Below, in pieces: positions 24,125 to 33,168 of a stretch of 64,000 nt of DNA (within the stretch, counting starts at the first letter, position 1; each line of letters starts with the position of its first letter). A program made the translations under genes and the position numbers. This stretch comes from Frateuria_A sp049727805. GTDB lineage: Bacteria > Pseudomonadota > Gammaproteobacteria > Xanthomonadales > Rhodanobacteraceae. Where the stretch lies: positions 78,612 through 142,611 of the forward strand of contig NZ_JBCNYA010000007.1 in NCBI RefSeq assembly GCF_049727805.1, given 5' to 3'. The notes beneath the pieces were generated by a model that saw only the letters and a list, made by a program, of their open reading frames with translations, made no database searches and was not told the origin of the DNA.

Positions 24125-25990
24125 TCAGCGGCGCGAACGGCTCTGACGAACCCGGCGCCAGCCGTAAAGCAGGCCGATCAGGGTCACCAGCGCCGGCACC
24201 AGCACGATGTTGATCACCTTCAACCGCAACCCCAGCGCATCGATCTCGGCATTGAGCTGATGCTGCACATCGCGCAGCTCCTTGTTGATCGCCAGCCGCC
24301 GTTGCTGGAACTGCTCGATCTCGCTCTTCTGCTGTGCACCTGCGGTGCTGGAACGCCCGCCCTTGCCCGGCTGCAGCTCGTCCAGCCGCTGCCGCGTCTC
24401 GGCCAGCTCGCGCTCCAGTTCCTGCTTCTTGAGCAGGAACTTCTGGTCCGCCGCCGCCTGCAACGCCCGCACGCGCGTGAACGGCCGCTGCGAGGCCGAG
24501 CGCCCGCGGATCGACAGCAGCGCGGACGAACCACTGAGGTTGTCCGCCAGGTTGGTCACGAAGTCGCCGTTGTTGGCGAACACCGAGAGCATCGGCTGGC
24601 CGAGGAAGCTTTGCGTTTCCACCCACAGGCGGTCGCTGAGCAGGTCGGTGTCGGCCACCAGCACCACCTCGGAATCGGGTTTCGACTGCGCCAGGTGACC
24701 GGGCGTGCCGGCGCGCTGCGGGAAGGCGCTTTCGAAGGTGCCGCGCAGCCGTGCGGCGATCACGTAGTGCTGGTTGTCCGGCTGGTAGCCCTGCAGCAGC
24801 GTGGTCGGATCGCTGGCCGCCTCCAGCACGCGCTGCGCCGGCACCTTCTCGGCCTCGGCGCTGCTCTGGATCAGCGGCAGCAGGCGCGTCTGCGCGGTCG
24901 GCGTGAGGTCGAAGCTGCCGGCGGTGGAGACGTTGATGCGCTGCAGGCTGGCGGTCACCACGTCGTTGTGGTTGAGCTCCTGCGAGCCGAGGCCGAGCAT
25001 GGCCGGATGGTTGAGGTTGCTGCCGGCCAGTTCGATCTGCAGCGCGCGCGAGCGGTCGAGCACCACCGATTTCGCATCGAACGCCACGCCCCAGGCGGCG
25101 AACAGCCGCGGCAGGTCCGAGTTGTGGTCGTCGGTGACGCCGTTGCTGTCCACGTAGGGCGTGGTGTCCAGCTCCGCATCCGGGTCGACGAACACCACCA
25201 GGTGGCCGCCGCGCAGCACGTACTGGTCGAGCGCGTAGACCGCCGCCTCGGGCAGGCGCTTGGGATGGACCAGCAACAGCACCTGGATGTCGTCGCCCAC
25301 GCGGGTGAGCGTGTCGGCATCGAGCGTCCTGACCTCGAACAGTTGCTCCAGCTGCTGCACCACCGCCCACGGCGGCTGGCCGATGGCCGGGTTGCCGGCC
25401 AGCGGCAGCGAGCTGATCAGGCCGATGTGCGGCTTGCTCGGCTGGTCGAGCTCGTAGAGCAGCTTGGCGATGTCGTACTCGAGGAACGTCTCGCGCGCCG
25501 GGTCGAAGAACGGAATCGACAGGCTGCGTTCCTCGCCCTTGCCTTCGCCCGGCAGCGTGTTGCCGACCAGGCCGAAGAACACCCGTTCGCCGTTGCTGCC
25601 GCCGTTGATCGGCGTCAGTCCGCCGCCTTCGGCACTGGCCTCGTCGTCCGAATACGGCACCGGATCGATCACCGCCAGGCGGATGCGGCCGCGCGAGCGG
25701 GCGACCATTTCCTGCAGCATCTCGCGTACGCGCTGTTCGTAGCTGCGCAACTGCGGCAGGTCGCGCGTGGCGTGCTCGGAGAAATACAGCGTGAGTTTCA
25801 GCGGCCGGTGCAGGTCGTCGATGATGTGCTGCGTGCCGGGCGTGAGCGTGTACAGGTGGTCGGCGGTCAGGTCGATGCGCGCGGTCTGCAACCAGCGGCT
25901 GCTGGCCAGCGTGATGCCGATGAAGGCAAGGGTCAGCGCGACCAGCGCGGCGACCAGCGCGGTGCGGCGGCCGATGTGCGGACGGCGCAT
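24125..25990 (-). CDS. GldG-like ABC exporter auxiliary protein
   Basis: The 621-residue protein has membrane helices at both ends (residues about 10-30 and 590-610). Between them is a large extracytoplasmic GldG/ABC-type-transport domain (DLTADHLYTLTPGTQHIIDDL, LTLYFSEHATRDLPQLRSYEQRV, LRGGHLVVFVDPDAEL). A coiled-coil region rich in Glu, Gln and Arg lies before the last helix. It follows the permease gene by one base and is the third gene of an ATPase-permease-GldG operon. The exported substrate is unknown; homologues exist in many non-gliding bacteria. Confidence 0.85.
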   Translation of the reverse strand: MRRPHIGRRTALVAALVALTLAFIGITLASSRWLQTARIDLTADHLYTLTPGTQHIIDDLHRPLKLTLYFSEHATRDLPQLRSYEQRVREMLQEMVARSRGRIRLAVIDPVPYSDDEASAEGGGLTPINGGSNGERVFFGLVGNTLPGEGKGEERSLSIPFFDPARETFLEYDIAKLLYELDQPSKPHIGLISSLPLAGNPAIGQPPWAVVQQLEQLFEVRTLDADTLTRVGDDIQVLLLVHPKRLPEAAVYALDQYVLRGGHLVVFVDPDAELDTTPYVDSNGVTDDHNSDLPRLFAAWGVAFDAKSVVLDRSRALQIELAGSNLNHPAMLGLGSQELNHNDVVTASLQRINVSTAGSFDLTPTAQTRLLPLIQSSAEAEKVPAQRVLEAASDPTTLLQGYQPDNQHYVIAARLRGTFESAFPQRAGTPGHLAQSKPDSEVVLVADTDLLSDRLWVETQSFLGQPMLSVFANNGDFVTNLADNLSGSSALLSIRGRSASQRPFTRVRALQAAADQKFLLKKQELERELAETRQRLDELQPGKGGRSSTAGAQQKSEIEQFQQRRLAINKELRDVQHQLNAEIDALGLRLKVINIVLVPALVTLIGLLYGWRRVRQSRSRR

Positions 25991-25991
25991 G

Positions 25992-26726
25992 TCAGCGGGC
26001 CCGCTTCAGGTCGAGCACCAGCACGCCGGCGGTGAGCCAGGCGAAGATGGTGAACAGGAAATACATCAGGTCGCGCACGTCGAGCACGCCGCGGGCGATC
26101 GCCTCGAAGTGGCGCAGGATGGACAGGTGCGCCACGCCGTTGACCAGCTTGCGCGGCAGCGCGCCCTGGACGAAATCCAGCACCTGCGGCTGGCCGACCA
26201 GGATCAGCAGCACGCACACCAGCGCGGTGAGGATGAAGGCCACGACCTGGCTGCGGGTCAGCGTCGACAGGCAGGCACCAATCGCCAGGAATGCGCCGGC
26301 CATCAGCCAGCTGCCGAGGTAGCCGGCGAAGATCACGCCGTTATCGGGGTCGCCGAGATAGTTCACGGTGATCCAAATCGGGAAGGTCAGCGCCAGCGCC
26401 AACCCCAGGAACAGCCAGGCGGCGAGGAACTTGCCGAGCATCGCCTGCACCAGCGTGACCGGCAGGGTGAGCAGCAGCTCCAGCGTGCCGGCTTTGGACT
26501 CCTCGGCCCACATGCGCATCGACAGCGCCGGCGCCAGGATCAGGTACAGCCACGGATGCATCACGAAGAACGGCTGCAGGTCGGCCAGCCCGCGCTCGTA
26601 GAAGTCGCCCGCGTAGAAAGTGAGCAGTCCGGCCAGCACCAGGAAGATCACCAGGAACACATACGCGACCGGGGTGACGAAATAGCTGCGCAGCTCGCGG
26701 CGCATGATCGCGGCGATCGGATGCAT
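25992..26726 (-). CDS. ABC exporter permease (GldF-like, ABC-2 type)
   Basis: The 244-residue product has six membrane helices in the ABC-2 pattern, with RRELRSYFVTPVAYVFLVIFL at the N terminus and ALSMRMWAEESKAGTLELLLTLPV (the conserved coupling element) in the middle. Its start overlaps the ATPase stop (TGATG). It would form the pore with the ATPase encoded upstream and the GldG-like protein. Confidence 0.88.
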   Translation of the reverse strand: MHPIAAIMRRELRSYFVTPVAYVFLVIFLVLAGLLTFYAGDFYERGLADLQPFFVMHPWLYLILAPALSMRMWAEESKAGTLELLLTLPVTLVQAMLGKFLAAWLFLGLALALTFPIWITVNYLGDPDNGVIFAGYLGSWLMAGAFLAIGACLSTLTRSQVVAFILTALVCVLLILVGQPQVLDFVQGALPRKLVNGVAHLSILRHFEAIARGVLDVRDLMYFLFTIFAWLTAGVLVLDLKRAR

Positions 26727-27652
26727 CAGGCGTCTTCCCCCGTCGTGATCTGGCGGAACACCTCGTCCAGCCGCCCGCGCTCGAGCTGGATCTCCGACAC
26801 CTCCAGCCCCTGCTGGCGCAGCAGGTCCTCGACCGGCTCCAGCACGCGTGCGCCGGGCTTGGGGAAGACGGTGATGCGCCCGTCCAGCGGATCGACCTCG
26901 ATCGCCGCCACCTGCGGCAGGCGGCCGAGCATCTCCTGCGAGACGCCGCTGCCGGGTGCGCTGAAGGACACCGCGCCGTGGTAGCGCGAGCGTGCCTCCA
27001 GCTCGGCCGGCGTGGCATCGGCCAGCAGCTTGCCGCGGGCGATGATCACCACGCGGTTGCACAGCGCGTGGACCTCCTCCAGCAGATGGGTGGAGATCAG
27101 GATCGTGCGTTCGCGCGCCATCGAGTCGATCAGCCGGCGCACCGCATGCTTCTGGTTCGGGTCCAGGCCGTCGGTGGGCTCGTCCAGCATCAGCACCGGC
27201 GGATCGTGCAGGATCGCCTGCGCCAGGCCCACGCGCCGGCGCAGGCCCTTGGACAGCGTGTCGATGCATTGCTCCAGCACATCTTCCAGTTGCAGGTGCG
27301 AGACCACCTCGTCGAAGCGGCGGAAGCCCGTCTCCGCCGGCAGCCGACGCACGCGCAGGATGAAGGTGAGGAACTCGCGCACGGTCATCTCGCCGTAGCT
27401 GGGCGCACCCTCCGGCAGATAGCCCAGCGCGCGCTTGGCCTTGAGCGGCTCGCGTTGCACGTCGTGGCCGCAGACGCGCGCGGTGCCCGAGGTCGGTGCG
27501 AGGAAGCCCGCGATCATGCGCATCGCGGTGGACTTGCCGGCGCCGTTGGGACCGAGCAGGCCCAGCACCTGGCCCGGCTCGGCGCGGATGGACAGCGCAT
27601 CCACCGCGATGAGGCGGCCATAGCAGCGGGTGAGTCGTTCGGCTTCGATCAT
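26726..27652 (-). CDS. ABC transporter ATP-binding protein (GldA-like)
   Basis: The 308-residue ATPase has Walker A GLLGPNGAGKST, signature LSKGLRRRVGLAQAI and Walker B PVLMLDEPTDGLDP. The C-terminal extension of about 90 residues is typical for ABC-2 exporters. The start ATG 27652 begins at the first strand (MIEAERLTRCYG). First gene of the operon ATPase-permease-GldG on the minus strand. Confidence 0.92.
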   Translation of the reverse strand: MIEAERLTRCYGRLIAVDALSIRAEPGQVLGLLGPNGAGKSTAMRMIAGFLAPTSGTARVCGHDVQREPLKAKRALGYLPEGAPSYGEMTVREFLTFILRVRRLPAETGFRRFDEVVSHLQLEDVLEQCIDTLSKGLRRRVGLAQAILHDPPVLMLDEPTDGLDPNQKHAVRRLIDSMARERTILISTHLLEEVHALCNRVVIIARGKLLADATPAELEARSRYHGAVSFSAPGSGVSQEMLGRLPQVAAIEVDPLDGRITVFPKPGARVLEPVEDLLRQQGLEVSEIQLERGRLDEVFRQITTGEDA

Positions 27653-27732
27653 GCGGCGTGGCGAAGTGGCTGGCCCGTCACTGTATCGCACCGGTGCGAA
27701 GCTGCGGCAGGGCCCAGCCCGGAACCACGCCC

Positions 27733-27767
27733 AAAAAAAAATCCTGCCCGCGCGAGGCGGGCAGGAT
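27733..27767 (-). terminator. Rho-independent terminator
   Basis: Read on the minus strand, an 11-bp perfect stem (27757-27767 with 27741-27751) and five-base loop are followed by a run of nine T. It lies 25 bases past the stop of the SRPBCC gene, so it ends that transcript. Confidence 0.92.
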
Positions 27768-27791
27768 CTCGACAAACAAACCGCGTCGCGC

Positions 27792-29183
27792 TTACTGGCC
27801 GGCGCTGGCGGCCTCGGCCGGAGCTGCGGCGGAGCCGGCGGCGGCGGGCGCCGAAGCGCTGCTGGCCGGGGCGGGCTCCAGGCTCGGCTGCGGGATACCC
27901 GCGGCCTGTTCCGGGGTCTGCTGCGGGACGTCGTCGCCCAGCAGCGGCAGGTAGACCTCGTACTTGGCGTAGGTGGTCACGGCGCCGGTCTTGTCCTTGG
28001 CTTCCGGCTGCACTTCGATGTCGTACAGGCGGTTGGTCACCTCGTCGAACTTGTAGCCGTGGGTCTGCGCGTAGGCCTTGAGCATCTCGCGCGTCTGCGG
28101 CACGCCGGCGGCGGTGCCGTTCCACACGCCCACCAGCGAGGGTTCGCCGAAGGCGAGCGTGGCGCGCACGTTGGCGTCGACGACCAGGCGGCCCCAGCGG
28201 TCATGGTCGCCCGGCTGCGGACCGGCCGGCTTGGCGGCGTCGCCGGTGCTGCTGGCGCTGGCCGGCGCACTGGAGGCCTCGGCCGGTTCTTCCTCGCCCA
28301 GCTTGGGCGGCTGCGGCGGGGTCAACTCCTGGCTCTGGCCGGCGACGGTCAGGCTGGTGGCGTCGATCGGCATCGCCACGTCGAAGGTGTAGGTCTGGTC
28401 GCCGTAGTTGGTGGTGAAGATGACGCGCGGGCCGACCACGTTCACGCCCAGCTTCTTGGCGGCGTCCTGGATCTGCTTGACCGCGGTGGCGGTGGCGTCG
28501 TCGAGGGCGGCCAGGCCGCCGTTGCGCTGGATCTGGGTCGAGACCAGCAGCATCGGCGTCGGCTTGGTCTGCTGGATGTACGGGACCAGGTTGCCGTAGT
28601 CGATGTTCGGCACCGCGGCCAGCACGTTCTGCAGGCTGCCCAGGCTGGACTGGATGAAGGAGTCCGGATCGCCGTGGATGTACAGGTTGGAGTAGCGGTT
28701 GACCAGGTTGAAGCCGTAGGCCACGTCATACGACCAGGTAACCTTGGTCAGCTGGTGGCGGCTGCCCTGGCGCTCCAGGTCGAGGGTGAAATGCTTGTCC
28801 TGCCCGCGCCAGCCGTTGTCCAGGTTCCAGACGATCTTGGCGTCGTTGACGGTATTGTCGACCTTGTAGAACTCGGGCTCCGCGCTGGCGATGGTCAGCT
28901 TGCCCTCGCCGATGCTGTCGTTGTCGCTGGTCCAGCTGATCTCCGCGCCCGGACCATAGTCCTTGCCCGAGAGCTTGAACTGGATCCTCGGATCCTCTTG
29001 GCGCAGCGACGAGAAGTCCTCGAAGCGGCGGAAATTGTCGAGGGTGTCGTAGACCTGGCGCATGTCCTTGCCAAAGACCAGCGACCGTTCCACATGGCCG
29101 CTCCCGGGCATGATCACGCCTACCACGACGCCGAGCACGGCGACGATGATCAGGGCCACAATGAATTCAAGAACACGCATCAT
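27792..29183 (-). CDS. Membrane-anchored SRPBCC / effector-binding-like protein
   Basis: The 463-residue product has an N-terminal membrane helix (FIVALIIVAVLGVVVGVIM) and a polyketide cyclase/SRPBCC-type domain (about residues 25-170: HVERSLVFGKDMRQVYDTLDNFRRFEDF, WTSDNDSIGEGKLTI). Later regions, including GVWNGTAAGVPQTREMLKAYAQTHGYKFDEV and YAKYEVYLPL, resemble a GyrI/AraC effector-binding fold. Pro/Ala-rich linkers occur around residue 330 and at the end. Ligand and role are unknown. Two adjacent ATGs (29183 and 29180) could start it. It has its own terminator. Confidence 0.7.
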   Translation of the reverse strand: MMRVLEFIVALIIVAVLGVVVGVIMPGSGHVERSLVFGKDMRQVYDTLDNFRRFEDFSSLRQEDPRIQFKLSGKDYGPGAEISWTSDNDSIGEGKLTIASAEPEFYKVDNTVNDAKIVWNLDNGWRGQDKHFTLDLERQGSRHQLTKVTWSYDVAYGFNLVNRYSNLYIHGDPDSFIQSSLGSLQNVLAAVPNIDYGNLVPYIQQTKPTPMLLVSTQIQRNGGLAALDDATATAVKQIQDAAKKLGVNVVGPRVIFTTNYGDQTYTFDVAMPIDATSLTVAGQSQELTPPQPPKLGEEEPAEASSAPASASSTGDAAKPAGPQPGDHDRWGRLVVDANVRATLAFGEPSLVGVWNGTAAGVPQTREMLKAYAQTHGYKFDEVTNRLYDIEVQPEAKDKTGAVTTYAKYEVYLPLLGDDVPQQTPEQAAGIPQPSLEPAPASSASAPAAAGSAAAPAEAASAGQ

Positions 29184-29561
29184 TACCTGGGTTCTCCGAG
29201 CGTTTCCGCGCAGCGCTTGTAAGGTTCCCGTCGGTTCCGCGCCGCAGGGCTCAGGGCCCCGGAGGAAGGCACGGGCGAGGATCGGCGAATGCCGAAGCTC
29301 CGGATGGTACTTGCTCGCGAGCCTGAACGCCATCGGGCAGGCAGGCGCCTGCCTGGCAGGTGCGTGGATGCGCCGGGACCGGGCGCCGACAGCGCTTTGC
29401 ACGGGCTCTTCGGCCTCGGCCAGCGGCCTCCCCCCGGGCGAACCGGGGGTCCTTCAATACCGTTCCCATGCCCGTTCGCGCCGAGCACAGGCCGCCGCGG
29501 GAAAAAGCCGATGCGTTCCCTCGGGCCCGCGCCCGCTCCCCGGGATGACCGGGCGCAGCGA
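29184..29561. other. Non-coding gap with an 18-bp palindrome
   Basis: No convincing gene is found in these 378 bases between two minus-strand genes. The stretch holds a perfect 18-bp palindrome (29338-29355) and a G/C hairpin near 29445-29460 (CCCCCCGGG...CCGGGGG). The promoter of the SRPBCC gene must lie here, and the end of the response-regulator transcript may as well. Confidence 0.5.
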
Positions 29562-30203
29562 TCAGACGATGCCCAACTCCAGCGCTTTGAGCACCGCGCG
29601 GGTACGGTCGCGCACGCCGAGCTTGGAGAGGATGTTCGACACGTGGTTCTTCACCGTGCCCTCGGCCACCTTCAGCGAGTTGGCGATCTCCTTGTTGGAG
29701 TAGCCGCCGGAAAGCAGGCGCAGGATCTCGGTTTCGCGCTCGGTCAGCGGGTCGGGCTGTTCCAGGCTGGTGAACTGGTTCTGCATGCGCCCCACCCCGG
29801 CCAGCAGGCGCTGGGTGACCATCGGCGCCACCAGCGAACCGCCGGCGGCGACCGTACGCACGGCCTCGACCAGTTGCTCCAGCGAGACGTCCTTGAGCAG
29901 ATACCCGCGCGCGCCGGCCTTCAGGCCCTGCAGCACCAGCTGGTCGTCGTCGAAGGTGGTAAGGATGATCGTGGGCGGCAGTTCGCCGCGCGCGGACAGC
30001 GCCTGCAGCACTTCCAGCCCGCTCATGTTGGGCATGCGCAGGTCCAGCAGCACCACGTCGGGCTTGATGCGCGGAATCTCGGCGACGGCCTGCGCGCCAT
30101 CGGCGCACTCGGCCACCACACGGATGTCCTCGGCCAGGTCCAGCAGCGAGCGGACGCCCTGGCGCACCAGGTTCTGGTCATCGACGAGACAGACGGAAAT
30201 CAT
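29562..30203 (-). CDS. NarL/LuxR-family response regulator
   Basis: The 213-residue protein has a receiver domain with acidic pocket D8/D9, phosphorylation site D54 (VVLLDLRMPNMSGLE) and the conserved Lys in YLLKDVS. The C-terminal LuxR helix-turn-helix is LTERETEILRLLSGGYSNKEIANSL followed by EGTVKNHVSNILSKLGVRDR. The ribosome site GAGGAA supports the start. It lies 98 bases downstream of a matching histidine kinase gene, and together they form a NarL/DesR-type system. Confidence 0.93.
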   Translation of the reverse strand: MISVCLVDDQNLVRQGVRSLLDLAEDIRVVAECADGAQAVAEIPRIKPDVVLLDLRMPNMSGLEVLQALSARGELPPTIILTTFDDDQLVLQGLKAGARGYLLKDVSLEQLVEAVRTVAAGGSLVAPMVTQRLLAGVGRMQNQFTSLEQPDPLTERETEILRLLSGGYSNKEIANSLKVAEGTVKNHVSNILSKLGVRDRTRAVLKALELGIV

Positions 30204-30301
30204 CGCGGTTCCTCAACAATGCGGTGATCGCGTGCGGTTCACGCGGGACACGGCGACCGGGCGCTGCCCGCCATTCTGGCATGGGATGCGCCGGCCTGCC
30301 G

Positions 30302-31537
30302 TCATGACATGCTCAGCGCGGGCGGTTCCGTGCGCGACGGCGCGTGCGCCAGCTCCAGCGTTTCGCCCAGCGGCAGCCGCACGGTCAGCGCGAAGCCTTC
30401 GCTGACCGCCGTATCCACCGCCACGCTGCCACCGAACTCGGCCAGCCGCTCGCGCATGCCGGACAGCCCGTTGCCCGGTTTGAAATGCGCCACGCCACGG
30501 CCGTCGTCGCGCGCATGCAGTCCGAGCTGGTTGGCGTCGGCGTAGGCGAAGGTCAGCCACAACTGCCGCGCGCCTGCGTGCTTGGCGCAGTTGGTGATGA
30601 TCTCCTGCGCGCAACGCAGCAACACCTGCGCGCGGCGCGGATCCTCCAGGGCGAAACGCGGCGGCAGGTCCACGTGCACGGTCAGGCCGGGTACGCCCTC
30701 GATCAGGCTGCGCAGCGCCTGGGTCAGGTCGATCGCATCGTCCTGGCGCAGCTCGCTGACCGCCTCGCGCACGTCCGACAGCAGATGCCGCGCAGTCGCC
30801 TGCGCCTTGCGCACGTGCTCGGCCGAAGCGTCGTTGGCCAGGTGGCTGGCCACTTCGAGATTGAGGCTCAGCGCGGTCAGGTGGTGACCGATCAGGTCGT
30901 GCAGCTCGCGCGCGATGCGCATGCGCTCGGCGATGCGGGTGGACTCGGCCAGCAGCGCCCGGGTGGCGCGCAGCTCGGAGTTGAGCCGCCGCTGCACCTC
31001 GCGCGCTTCGGTCTGCTGGCTGGCGATCATCGAGGCAACGAAGCCGAGTGCGCAGATGCCCAGATAGATGCTGATCTGCAGGAAAGCCAGCCAGACGTTG
31101 TGCTGGTACTCGGGAAAATTCATGAATACGAACACCAGCGCCACGTTCTGCACCACGATGCAGACCACTCCCACCCAGAACGGCAGGAGCCAGGGCAGCA
31201 CGACGGCGGTCACTGCCATGAGCATGGCCGATAGCCCGCTGTGGCTGTACCAGCCCACCGCGACTGCAGCCGTACTCATCACGGCCATGCCCGTGAGGCG
31301 CAGCCCCACGTAGCGGCGCGCGCCCAGGTTGGTGGTCACGGCCCAGTACAGCATCCCGAAAATCAGGTAGCAGAGCGTCCACAGCAGCAGCGATATGCCG
31401 GGACGGTTGAGCTGGGTCAGCCGTTCGGTCGCCCACTCCGTCAGCAGCGGGGTGCCCACGCACAGGTAGGTGAACAGCCCGGTCAGCCGCAGCAGCCGGA
31501 TGTGGTTGAAGTTGATCCAGGACATGAACCGCATCAT
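30302..31537 (-). CDS. DesK/NarX-type sensor histidine kinase
   Basis: The 411-residue protein has about six membrane helices in its N-terminal half with no large periplasmic loop, so it probably senses a membrane or intramembrane signal. The HisKA_3 motif is RIARELHDLIGHHLTALSLNLE, with the phospho-acceptor His in ELHD. The ATPase domain has ITNCAKHAGA, HARDDGRGVAHFKPGNGLSGMRERLAEFGG. Start is ambiguous among ATGs at 31537, 31534 and 31525. Its partner is the adjacent LuxR-type regulator. Confidence 0.9.
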   Translation of the reverse strand: MMRFMSWINFNHIRLLRLTGLFTYLCVGTPLLTEWATERLTQLNRPGISLLLWTLCYLIFGMLYWAVTTNLGARRYVGLRLTGMAVMSTAAVAVGWYSHSGLSAMLMAVTAVVLPWLLPFWVGVVCIVVQNVALVFVFMNFPEYQHNVWLAFLQISIYLGICALGFVASMIASQQTEAREVQRRLNSELRATRALLAESTRIAERMRIARELHDLIGHHLTALSLNLEVASHLANDASAEHVRKAQATARHLLSDVREAVSELRQDDAIDLTQALRSLIEGVPGLTVHVDLPPRFALEDPRRAQVLLRCAQEIITNCAKHAGARQLWLTFAYADANQLGLHARDDGRGVAHFKPGNGLSGMRERLAEFGGSVAVDTAVSEGFALTVRLPLGETLELAHAPSRTEPPALSMS

Positions 31538-31721
31538 AGGCCCCCGCGTGCCTTGCGCAATGCGCGGGAAGTCACCCTGCCACAAGCCATGCAGGCTCGC
31601 GTTTTACAAAGGTTTTACAGCCGCGCGCAGGGTGTGCGGCCCGGCCCCGCATGCCATAATGCGCCCTTGCGGGACGCCTGCGGCGACCCACCGGTTCACT
31701 GCCTTATCTGCGGAGCAACGA
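31538..31721. promoter_or_regulatory. Divergent intergenic region with TTTTACA direct repeats
   Basis: This gap separates the minus-strand kinase gene from the plus-strand GNAT-min operon and should contain both promoters. Two TTTTACA heptamers occur about 11 bases apart near 31602-31619. A CATAAT (31655-31660) could be a -10 element for the min-side transcript; its -35 is not clear. Confidence 0.35.
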
Positions 31722-32357
31722 ATGGCCCTAGCCATCCGCGACGTGCGCGAGCACGATCTGGATGCCGTGCTGGCGCTCAACAACGCCGCCGGCCGCTCCA
31801 TCCTCGCCCTGGACGCTGCGCAGCTGCGCTACTTCTACGAGCATGCCGAATACTTCCGCGTCGCCGAGATCGACGGCCACCTGGCCGGTTTCCTGATCGC
31901 GCTGCGCGACGGCGGCAACTACGACAGCCCCAACTATCGCTGGTTTGCCGAACACTACGAGTCGTTCGTCTACATCGACCGCATCGTGATCGCCAATGCC
32001 TACCGCCGCCACGGCCTGGGCAAGGTGTTCTACTGCGACGTGACCAGCTACGCCGAGGTGCGCGTGCCGCTGCTCACCTGCGAGGTGTTCCTGGAGCCGC
32101 GCGACGACGTGGTGGTGCTGTTCCACGGCACCTACGGCTTCCAGGAAGTGGGCCAGCAGCGCATGGGCGAGTCCGGTCCGCAGGTCAGCCTGCTGGCCAA
32201 GGACCTGCCCAGCTACGCTTTCGTGCGCGAAACCTGGCTCGAGCGCGGCGGCCTGCCCGACGTGCCGTGGTTGGCCGAGCGCGAGCTGCCCGTCCCCGCT
32301 TCCTCACTCTCCCCCACTTCCCAGCCGCGCCGCATTGCCGGAGAGCGGCATCAGTGA
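31722..32357 (+). CDS. GNAT-family acetyltransferase, first gene of the min operon
   Basis: The 211-residue protein matches GNAT acetyltransferases: IRDVREHDLDAVLALNNAA at the N terminus and YIDRIVIANAYRRHGLGKVFYCD as the acetyl-CoA loop. The ATG at 31722 follows GGAGCAACGA. Its stop overlaps the proposed GTG start of minC by four bases, so it is translationally coupled to the division-site genes. Whether it has a role in division or only shares a transcript is unknown. Confidence 0.82.
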   Translation: MALAIRDVREHDLDAVLALNNAAGRSILALDAAQLRYFYEHAEYFRVAEIDGHLAGFLIALRDGGNYDSPNYRWFAEHYESFVYIDRIVIANAYRRHGLGKVFYCDVTSYAEVRVPLLTCEVFLEPRDDVVVLFHGTYGFQEVGQQRMGESGPQVSLLAKDLPSYAFVRETWLERGGLPDVPWLAERELPVPASSLSPTSQPRRIAGERHQ

Positions 32358-33127
32358 CCGTAAAGATGGATACGACTGACGCCTGCGACCTGCGCTTCGG
32401 CCAGGTCGGCATCGCCTGCGTGCGCGTGCGCCGCGTGGATGCCGCCGCCTTGTGCGAGGAACTGGAGCGCCGCGTGCGCTCGGCCCCGCAACTGTTCTCC
32501 CGCGCCGCCGTGGTGCTGGATCTTTCGCACCTGATGGATCTGCCCGACGATGGCACCGTCGATGCCCTGCTCGAGGCCGTGCGCAGCGCCGGCATGCTGC
32601 CGGTGGGCCTGGCCTACGGCACCAGCGCCACCGAGGCGCTCGCCCAGCGCATGGGCCTGCCGCTGATCGCCAAGTTCCGCGCCGCCTACGAGCCGGCCGA
32701 CGGCGGCAGCATCGCGCCGCCCACGCCGGCACCGGCCGCCGCCCCCGCACCCGCTCCGGTGCGCGAACCGATCCACGCCGCGCCGCCGGCCGGTCCCGCG
32801 CTCGGCGCGCAGCACCACGACGGCACCGTGCGCTCGGGCCAGCAGGTCTACGCGCGCGACCGCGACCTGGTGCTGACCGGCGCGATCGCCAACGGCGCAG
32901 AGGTGATCGCCGACGGCTCCATCCACGTCTACGGCGGCCTGCGCGGCCGCGCCATGGCCGGCGCGCAGGGCGACGAGAAGGCGCGCATCTTCGTGTCCGA
33001 CTTCCGCGCCGAACTGGTGGCCATCGCCGGCCACTACCGCGTGTTTGAACAGATCCCGAAAGACCTCGAAGGCCAGGCTGTGCAATGCTGGCTCGATGGT
33101 GAAAAATTGATGATCGCCAGGCTGTGA
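32354..33127 (+). CDS. minC: Septum site-determining protein MinC
   Basis: The product (about 257 residues) inhibits FtsZ ring formation away from mid-cell. The N domain (residues about 1-105) has the pattern ELERRVRSAPQLFSRAAVVLDLS. An Ala/Pro-rich linker (around 120-145) leads to the C-terminal beta-helix domain that binds MinD: GTVRSGQQVYARDRDLVLTG, ANGAEVIADGSIHVYGGLRGRAMAGA and ARIFVSDFRAELVAIAG. I propose the GTG at 32354, which overlaps the previous stop as GTGA and has GGAGAG upstream. The ATG at 32366 lacks a ribosome site. Confidence 0.93.
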   Translation: MTVKMDTTDACDLRFGQVGIACVRVRRVDAAALCEELERRVRSAPQLFSRAAVVLDLSHLMDLPDDGTVDALLEAVRSAGMLPVGLAYGTSATEALAQRMGLPLIAKFRAAYEPADGGSIAPPTPAPAAAPAPAPVREPIHAAPPAGPALGAQHHDGTVRSGQQVYARDRDLVLTGAIANGAEVIADGSIHVYGGLRGRAMAGAQGDEKARIFVSDFRAELVAIAGHYRVFEQIPKDLEGQAVQCWLDGEKLMIARL

Positions 33128-33168
33128 CCGGCGATTCCCACCTGCCAAGCATTACCGGAGAAGAGCCC

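Noticed and set aside
33124..33168. ATG at 33124 as the minD start
   Set aside because: It would add 15 residues not found in MinD and lies directly at the minC stop without a ribosome site; TTG 33169 has GGAGAAGAG at the right distance.
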